64,000 nucleotides of DNA from an uncultured Bacteroidales bacterium (GTDB taxonomy: Bacteria > Bacteroidota > Bacteroidia > Bacteroidales > UBA932), in contig CAKUTA010000003.1 in assembly GCA_934691625.1 (NCBI GenBank), positions 62,001 to 126,000 of the forward strand. Reading direction: 5' to 3'. This document shows, piece after piece, positions 58,740 to 64,000 of this stretch. Under the pieces are notes generated by a model, which was not told the origin of the DNA, did no database searches, and worked only from the letters and a program-made list of their open reading frames with translations. The stretch's first letter is position 1, and every line of letters starts with the position of its first letter. A program made the position numbers and the translations under genes.

Positions 58740-60716
58740 ATGGCACGACATTCTTGGATATATGACACTGACCCTTACCTCGCCCCGTACAAGGATGCGA
58801 TTGACGCCAGGCATGCACGAATTGAAGCCGAGCACGACAGAATCGCCGTTGACGGGTCCCTGTCGAAGGGCCTTAATAACCATCTCTATTACGGATTGCA
58901 CAGGGAAGCCGGCGGAAACTGGATCTTCCGTGAATGGGCCCCGAATGCAAGCCGTATATATCTTATAGGTGAGTTCAACAACTGGAAACGTACCTCTGCC
59001 TATGCGCTGGAGCCTGTTGGCGGAGGAAACTGGGAAATCCGCCTTCCGGCAATGTTCCTGCACCATGGTGAGCTATACAAGCTGTTCATCGAATGGCCGG
59101 GCGGAGGCGGCGAACGTCTGCCATCATACGTGAGGCGGGTCGTGCAGGACCCTGTTACCAAGGTCTTCTCGGCTCAGGTGTGGGAGCCTGCGGAACCGTA
59201 TGTGTGGAAACACGGAAGCCCTGGTCCAAGACCTCATCCTCTTATATATGAATGCCATATAGGCATGAGCTCCGAGGAGGAGAAGGTCGCTACATTCGAG
59301 GATTTCAGACGCGATGTCCTTCCCCATGTGGAGGAGCTTGGATATGACACGCTGCAGATCATGGCATTGCAGGAACACCCGTATTACGGCTCATTCGGAT
59401 ACCAGGTGTCGAACTTCTACGCCCTGTCCTCACGCTTCGGCACGCCGGAGGAATTCAAGCGCCTGGTGGACGATGCTCATTCACGCGGTATAGCCGTGGT
59501 GATGGACATCGTGCATTCGCATAGTGTGGACAACGAGGCTGAAGGGCTGAGCTTCTTTGACGGAAGAGAGGACCTGTATTTCTATAGGGGCAGCCAGGGA
59601 CGCCATCCTGCATGGGGCTCCAGGTGTTTCGACTATGGCAAATCTGAGACGAAATATTTTCTTCTGTCGAACTGCAAGTTCTGGATGGAGGAATATCATC
59701 TGGACGGCTTCCGCTTCGACGGTGTGACAAGCATGCTGTACTGGAACCACGGGCTGGGCAAGGACTTCACAGGATATGACAGCTATTTCAATGATGGAGT
59801 GGACGAGAATGCCGTGGTATATCTGGCGCTCGCAGCAATGCTTACGAAAGAGCTCAATCCTGACGCTATAACCATCGCCGAGGACATGAGCGGTATGGCT
59901 GGACTTGCCGCGCCTTTCGAATCCGGTGGAATGGGCTTTGACTTCCGCATGGCCATGGGCATCGCCGACCACTGGATAAAGTGGCTGAAGGAGAAAAGCG
60001 ATGAGCAGTGGAGCATGGGCGAGATTTGGTGGGAGCTTACGAACAAGCGGCAGGACGAGAAGACCATCAGCTACGCGGAGTGCCATGACCAGGCGCTTGT
60101 CGGTGACAAGACATTGATATTCCGTCTGATGGACAAGGAGATGTACACTGCAATGAACGTGGATTCCCATAGTCTCGTGGTGGACAGGGGCATTGCACTT
60201 CACAAGCTTATCCGTCTGGTCACACTTGCGACAGCCGGAGACGGGTACCTGAACTTCATGGGCAATGAATTCGGACATCCGGAATGGATTGACTTTCCTA
60301 GGGCCGGAAACGGATGGTCATATAAATATGCACGGAGACAGTGGTCATTGTGCCGCCCCGGCTACCTGAGATATAAGTATCTCATGAATTTCGATGAGGA
60401 TATGATACACCTGTTCCGGGATTCCGGGCTGCTTGCATTCAAGCCAGAGCTGATCAGGGCCGATGAGGAAAAGAAAGTATTGATATTCCGGCGTGGAAAT
60501 TATATATTTGCATTCGACTTCAATCCTTCCGGATCTTTTTCCGGATATGCTTTTGAAGCCCCTGCGGGGGACTGGAAGCTGGTGCTTGATTCTGATGAAA
60601 AGCGCTATGACGGCTTCGCTAGACTAATGACCGGAGAACTTCATCACGCGGATACGGACCTGACAGTTTATCTGCCGAGCCGGTGTGCGCTTATATTTGT
60701 GAAACAGAATAAATAG
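58740..60716 (+). CDS. glgB: 1,4-alpha-glucan branching enzyme (eukaryotic-type GH13)
   Basis: Adds alpha-1,6 branches to glycogen. N-terminal CBM48 (FREWAPNASRIYLIGEFNNW), then a GH13 barrel: DIVHSHSVDNEAEGL (region I), DGFRFDGVTSMLYW (nucleophile Asp), ITIAEDMSG (acid/base Glu), AECHDQALVGD (third acid), GNEFGHPEW. The ECHIGMSSEEEKVATF segment and overall layout match the GBE1-like subfamily (GH13_8) rather than E. coli GlgB. First of a tight glycogen operon (gap 6 bp to next). Confidence 0.93.
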   Translation: MARHSWIYDTDPYLAPYKDAIDARHARIEAEHDRIAVDGSLSKGLNNHLYYGLHREAGGNWIFREWAPNASRIYLIGEFNNWKRTSAYALEPVGGGNWEIRLPAMFLHHGELYKLFIEWPGGGGERLPSYVRRVVQDPVTKVFSAQVWEPAEPYVWKHGSPGPRPHPLIYECHIGMSSEEEKVATFEDFRRDVLPHVEELGYDTLQIMALQEHPYYGSFGYQVSNFYALSSRFGTPEEFKRLVDDAHSRGIAVVMDIVHSHSVDNEAEGLSFFDGREDLYFYRGSQGRHPAWGSRCFDYGKSETKYFLLSNCKFWMEEYHLDGFRFDGVTSMLYWNHGLGKDFTGYDSYFNDGVDENAVVYLALAAMLTKELNPDAITIAEDMSGMAGLAAPFESGGMGFDFRMAMGIADHWIKWLKEKSDEQWSMGEIWWELTNKRQDEKTISYAECHDQALVGDKTLIFRLMDKEMYTAMNVDSHSLVVDRGIALHKLIRLVTLATAGDGYLNFMGNEFGHPEWIDFPRAGNGWSYKYARRQWSLCRPGYLRYKYLMNFDEDMIHLFRDSGLLAFKPELIRADEEKKVLIFRRGNYIFAFDFNPSGSFSGYAFEAPAGDWKLVLDSDEKRYDGFARLMTGELHHADTDLTVYLPSRCALIFVKQNK

Positions 60717-60722
60717 GATAAT

Positions 60723-62660
60723 ATGGCATTTCTGAAATTCAACAAGGCTGAGCTTGTGAATCTGTCGTATTCATTGAAACGGGAGATCATCTGCGCAAAC
60801 AAGACAGGTGCCTACTGCAACACCTCCATTGTCACGTGCAACACAAGACGTTATCATGGCCTTCTGGGAGTACCTGTGGATAATTTCGGAGGCGGCAAGT
60901 ATATGCTGCTGTCGTCAGTGGACGAGAGCCTTTCGGTGAACGGGAAGATGTTCAACCTGGGCATCCACTGCTACGGGGATATCTACGAGCCTAGAGGGCA
61001 TAAATATATCGTGGATTTCATGGCGGATCCGATACCTTCCGTCATCTACAGGGTGGGCGAGATGGAATTTGTCAAGAGCATCATGCTTGTCCCTGACAAG
61101 GACCAGGTGATGATACGCTACGAGCTGCGCAGGTCGCCTGCCGAGGTGGAGCTGTACCTGAAGCCTTTCCTGGCGTTCAGGAACATCCATAGCCTTACGA
61201 AGCAGAACCCTGAAGCCCGCACAGATTACGAAGATATACGGAACGGCGTGTCTTTCAATATGTACAAGGGCTTCCCTGATCTCAACCTTCAGCTGAATAC
61301 ATCCGATTTCGGGTTCAAGTATTCGCCGTACTGGTATAACGGCATCACATATTCCGACGAAGCACGCCGCGGATTCGAATGTAAGGAAGACCTGTTCGTC
61401 CCGGGTTCGTTCATCATGAAGATGAAGGAAGGTGACGCGATAATACTCTCGGCCTCTGTCGAGGAGGAGAATCCGAGAGTGATAACCAGAAAGTTCAATT
61501 CTGTGCTGAAGGGCATGAGGGGAATCGGAAGCTATCATGACCAGCTTCTTCACTGTGCCGACCTGCTGATATGTGACAGGAACGGGCGGAAAAGGATAAC
61601 GGCAGGATTTTCATGGCTTTACACCGGACTGCTGAGGGAAACATTGTTCTCTCTTCCTGGACTTGCCGTCTGTACCGGACGGTTCTCCGATTTCGAGGAG
61701 ATCCTGGACAACCTCATTGCGGACAATGAAGAACGTTTCTACTCCAGGACGACCCAGGTCGAGGCCCCTCTGATGCTTGCTCCTGTGCTGCAGGAATATA
61801 TTAATGCCGGGGTCCCGGAGAAAAAGGTGTGGGACAAATACGGAGATGTCGTCAAGAAAGTCATAGAAAGCTATGCCCCTGGCCGAAGAAAGGAGATATC
61901 GCTCCAGCCAAACGGCCTCCTATGGGCACAGAAGGACAGGACGGCATTGACCTGGATGAACGCCTATGTGGACGGATATCCTGTGACTGAGAGAACCGGA
62001 TATCAGGTGGAGACCAATGCCTTCTGGTATGACATGCTTTGCTTCGCCATAGAGATGGAAAGCAAGTACGGTAAGAAGGGCAGCGGATTCGTTGAGGATT
62101 GGACACCTGTGCGGGATCTTGTCAAGGAGAACTATCAGAAGATGTTCTGGATGCCTGATAAGGGATATTTGGCTGATTATGTGGATAATAATGGTCAGAA
62201 TACGGATGTCCGCCCTAATCAGCTCTTCGCTATGGCTGTGTTCCACCAGCCGGTGGACGATTCTGTCCTTGGAAGTATAATGAATGTCGTGGACAGGGAG
62301 CTCGTCACATCCCGGGGAATAAGGACATTGTCCCCTAGGGATATGAAATACAGGGGCGTGTATGAAGGCACGCAGAGAGAACGTGACTCTGCCTATCATC
62401 AGGGATGCGCATGGCCTGCGCTTCTGCTGCCTTATGCCCGCATCAAGTTCAGAATGCATGGAGCGGCGTATTGCAGCCGTGCGGAAAGACTTATTGAGGG
62501 CTTCTATGATGACCTCTATAAGCATGGTGTCGGCACCTTCTCCGAACTGTATGACGGAGATCCTCCTCATGAGCCGCACGGAGCCATTTCTTCGGCAATG
62601 AGCACGTCCGCTCTTCTTTATGTGGAAAGTCTGATCAATAAATATAAGGAGAAAAGATAA
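60723..62660 (+). CDS. Glycogen debranching enzyme (amylo-alpha-1,6-glucosidase type)
   Basis: 645 aa: N-terminal beta domain with the TNTRRYHGLL-like motif (here CNTRRYHGLLGVP), then an (alpha/alpha)6 barrel with ITAGFSWLYTG, WMNAYVDGYPVT and HQGCAWPALLLPYA, as in bacterial GDE proteins. Removes branch points. Its last base overlaps the start of the synthase gene (TAATG). Confidence 0.9.
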   Translation: MAFLKFNKAELVNLSYSLKREIICANKTGAYCNTSIVTCNTRRYHGLLGVPVDNFGGGKYMLLSSVDESLSVNGKMFNLGIHCYGDIYEPRGHKYIVDFMADPIPSVIYRVGEMEFVKSIMLVPDKDQVMIRYELRRSPAEVELYLKPFLAFRNIHSLTKQNPEARTDYEDIRNGVSFNMYKGFPDLNLQLNTSDFGFKYSPYWYNGITYSDEARRGFECKEDLFVPGSFIMKMKEGDAIILSASVEEENPRVITRKFNSVLKGMRGIGSYHDQLLHCADLLICDRNGRKRITAGFSWLYTGLLRETLFSLPGLAVCTGRFSDFEEILDNLIADNEERFYSRTTQVEAPLMLAPVLQEYINAGVPEKKVWDKYGDVVKKVIESYAPGRRKEISLQPNGLLWAQKDRTALTWMNAYVDGYPVTERTGYQVETNAFWYDMLCFAIEMESKYGKKGSGFVEDWTPVRDLVKENYQKMFWMPDKGYLADYVDNNGQNTDVRPNQLFAMAVFHQPVDDSVLGSIMNVVDRELVTSRGIRTLSPRDMKYRGVYEGTQRERDSAYHQGCAWPALLLPYARIKFRMHGAAYCSRAERLIEGFYDDLYKHGVGTFSELYDGDPPHEPHGAISSAMSTSALLYVESLINKYKEKR

Positions 62661-63952
62661 TGAGAGTGCTGATGTTCGGATGGGAATTCCCTCCACATAT
62701 CGCCGGCGGACTGGGAACAGCCTGCTATGGTATTGTAAAGGGACTGGCTCACAACGGGGTTCAGACAATGTTTGTGATGCCTTCAGCCTCAGGCGACGAG
62801 GACAGAAACGCCGCTGACATAATAAATGCCAGCGATGTGCCTATAGAGATGACCGGCTCCATGAATGTGGATGACTTTCTGGATAAGGTGCAGTTCGTAC
62901 ATATCGGCACCAATATGGTTCCTTACCTGGATCCGGAGGAATTTCATGCGCTGGTGGAGGAGGACAGGAAACGTCAGGTACGTGATTTCTCGGTACATTA
63001 TGGACGCACATACAAGTTCTCCGGAAAATATGGCTCAAACCTTATGGAGGAGGTGGCAAGATATGCCATGGTCGGCGGAACCATTGCCATGACGCATAAG
63101 GGTGAGTTCGATGTCATACATGCCCATGACTGGCTTACATATATGGCAGGAATTGCTGCGAAACGCCTTTCGGGGAAGCCGCTGGTGGTGCATGTGCATG
63201 CCACTTCATTCGACAGAAGCAGTGACAACAATATCGACACCCGTGTCTATGATATAGAGAAACGTGGAATGGAGGCTGCCGACAAGGTGATAACCGTCAG
63301 CGACCTGACCAGGAACATTGTCATAACCAAGTACGGGATAGACCCTTCCAAGGTGGTTACAGTCCATAATGCGGTGGATTTCAGCGGAAGAAGCGAAGTC
63401 AGGGCCGAGAGGGGTGTGAAGGAGAAAGTTGTCACCTTCCTCGGACGTATCACGTTCCAGAAAGGTCCTGAATATTTCATTGAGGCAGCTGCCAAGGTGC
63501 TCAAGAAATGCGACAATGTCCGTTTTGTGATGGCCGGAAGCGGTGACATGATGAACCGTTCCATCCGTCAGGTGGCAAGGCTCGGGATTTCAGACAGGTT
63601 TCATTTCACAGGATTTCTCCGTGGTGCGGAGGTCCAGAAGATGTTCGCGCTGTCGGATGTCTATGTGATGCCGTCAGTATCCGAGCCATTCGGCATATCC
63701 CCGCTGGAGGCAATGCGTTCAGGGGTGCCGTCCATAATCTCCAGGCAGTCAGGCGCTGCCGAGGTCCTGAAATACGCCTTCAAGGTGGATTTCTGGGATG
63801 TCGATGCCATGGCTGACGAGATTTATGCTCTGTTGCAGTATCCTGCTCTTGCGGAGTTCGCATCCAGATATGGCTATGATGAGGTGAACACCCTCAAGTG
63901 GAACAACGCCGCTGCCAAGATAAAAAGCGTTTATGAATCAGTGATAAAGTAA
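62660..63952 (+). CDS. GT4-like glycosyltransferase, probable glycogen synthase
   Basis: GT-B fold: N-terminal MFGWEFPPHIAGGLGTACYG (the G-G-L loop of starch/glycogen synthases), VIHAHDWLTYMAGI, VVHVHATSFDRS, then C-terminal VTFLGRITFQKGPEYFIEA and EPFGISPLEAMRSG (E-x7-E). Placement between debranching enzyme and GH57 is the known Bacteroidota glycogen cluster. The sugar donor (UDP- or ADP-glucose) cannot be read from sequence. Confidence 0.88.
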   Translation: MRVLMFGWEFPPHIAGGLGTACYGIVKGLAHNGVQTMFVMPSASGDEDRNAADIINASDVPIEMTGSMNVDDFLDKVQFVHIGTNMVPYLDPEEFHALVEEDRKRQVRDFSVHYGRTYKFSGKYGSNLMEEVARYAMVGGTIAMTHKGEFDVIHAHDWLTYMAGIAAKRLSGKPLVVHVHATSFDRSSDNNIDTRVYDIEKRGMEAADKVITVSDLTRNIVITKYGIDPSKVVTVHNAVDFSGRSEVRAERGVKEKVVTFLGRITFQKGPEYFIEAAAKVLKKCDNVRFVMAGSGDMMNRSIRQVARLGISDRFHFTGFLRGAEVQKMFALSDVYVMPSVSEPFGISPLEAMRSGVPSIISRQSGAAEVLKYAFKVDFWDVDAMADEIYALLQYPALAEFASRYGYDEVNTLKWNNAAAKIKSVYESVIK

Positions 63953-63964
63953 AAAACTAGAGAT

Positions 63965-64000
63965 ATGAGTAAAAAAAGTCTGTGCCTGTATTTCCAGATT
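63965..64000 (+). CDS. Start of a GH57-type alpha-amylase gene (cut by window)
   Basis: Only 12 codons are present (MSKKSLCLYFQI). The CLYFQI start matches GH57 alpha-amylase/glucanotransferases, which usually continue HQPFRLR, and these follow the GT4 synthase in Bacteroidota glycogen operons. ATG is 12 bp after the synthase stop. Confidence 0.6.
   Translation, partial: MSKKSLCLYFQI

Noticed and set aside
1..64000. CRISPR array, rRNA operon, IS element with transposase
   Set aside because: No regularly spaced repeats with unique spacers, no rRNA-like stretch, and no transposase-like protein were found.

Overview
The window is chromosomal DNA of a Bacteroidota bacterium, most likely order Bacteroidales; the family cannot be fixed from sequence alone. 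Support comes from promoters of the TTTG-N19-TAnnTTTG type, BACON-domain proteins, a Bacteroidota-type integrase, a DUF4783-like protein, and a glycogen operon with a GT4-type synthase, branching enzyme, debranching enzyme and GH57 start. About 34.5 kb at the left is a prophage, and about 29.5 kb at the right is host housekeeping DNA.

PROPHAGE (1 to about 34490). It is a siphovirus-like temperate phage (1437-aa tape measure protein, no sheath gene seen), integrated at the 3' end of tRNA-Ser(GGA). The window opens inside a replication helicase/primase gene, followed by a terminator and a cluster of TGCGTCAG repeats that looks like a replication origin. The late genes then run left to right: S49 protease, major capsid protein, three unassigned genes, TerS/TerL (3.2-10.2 kb); portal and connector/neck genes (10.4-14.7 kb); a more AT-rich insert (14.7-17.1 kb) with a GHKL ATPase, a STAS-like protein, a broken small ORF, a structured leader RNA and a membrane protein; tape measure and a tail/baseplate protein (17.2-23.2 kb); tail tip, fibre and BACON proteins, a HExxH protein and a holin/endolysin/spanin-like lysis set (23.2-31.6 kb). 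Four promoters sharing an unusual GTCCTTT upstream element open the four late blocks. Two tandem HicA-HicB type toxin-antitoxin pairs with different operators and near-identical terminators sit between the lysis genes and the integrase.

HOST REGION (34467-64000). Minus strand: tRNA-Ser, a Tat-exported aldo/keto reductase-ferredoxin protein with a membrane polyferredoxin partner, thiamine pyrophosphokinase, an O-methyltransferase, an M16 peptidase and a secreted protein. Plus strand: dnaX and lptB. Minus: an NtrX-like regulator that lacks its DNA-binding domain, and further on a 1201-aa NtrY-like kinase and rlmH. Plus: a DUF4783-like protein, cmk, ispH, efp. Minus: der, a small membrane protein, prs, engB. 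Plus: xseA-xseB and the glycogen operon glgB, debranching enzyme, GT4 synthase and the first codons of a GH57 enzyme.

Host intergenic regions carry several dispersed repeat families: three palindromic elements of exactly 107 bp, a roughly 160-bp MITE-like family with terminal inverted repeats, and an 89-bp direct repeat.

The strongest candidates for new biology are: (i) three consecutive phage tail genes whose junctions each split a BACON domain at the same place, so that neighbouring proteins carry complementary half-domains; (ii) a leader RNA with two mutually exclusive helices, one of which buries a start codon; (iii) the four-promoter late regulon, one promoter of which has an intrinsic terminator hairpin in its spacer; (iv) the GHKL/STAS-like cargo module.
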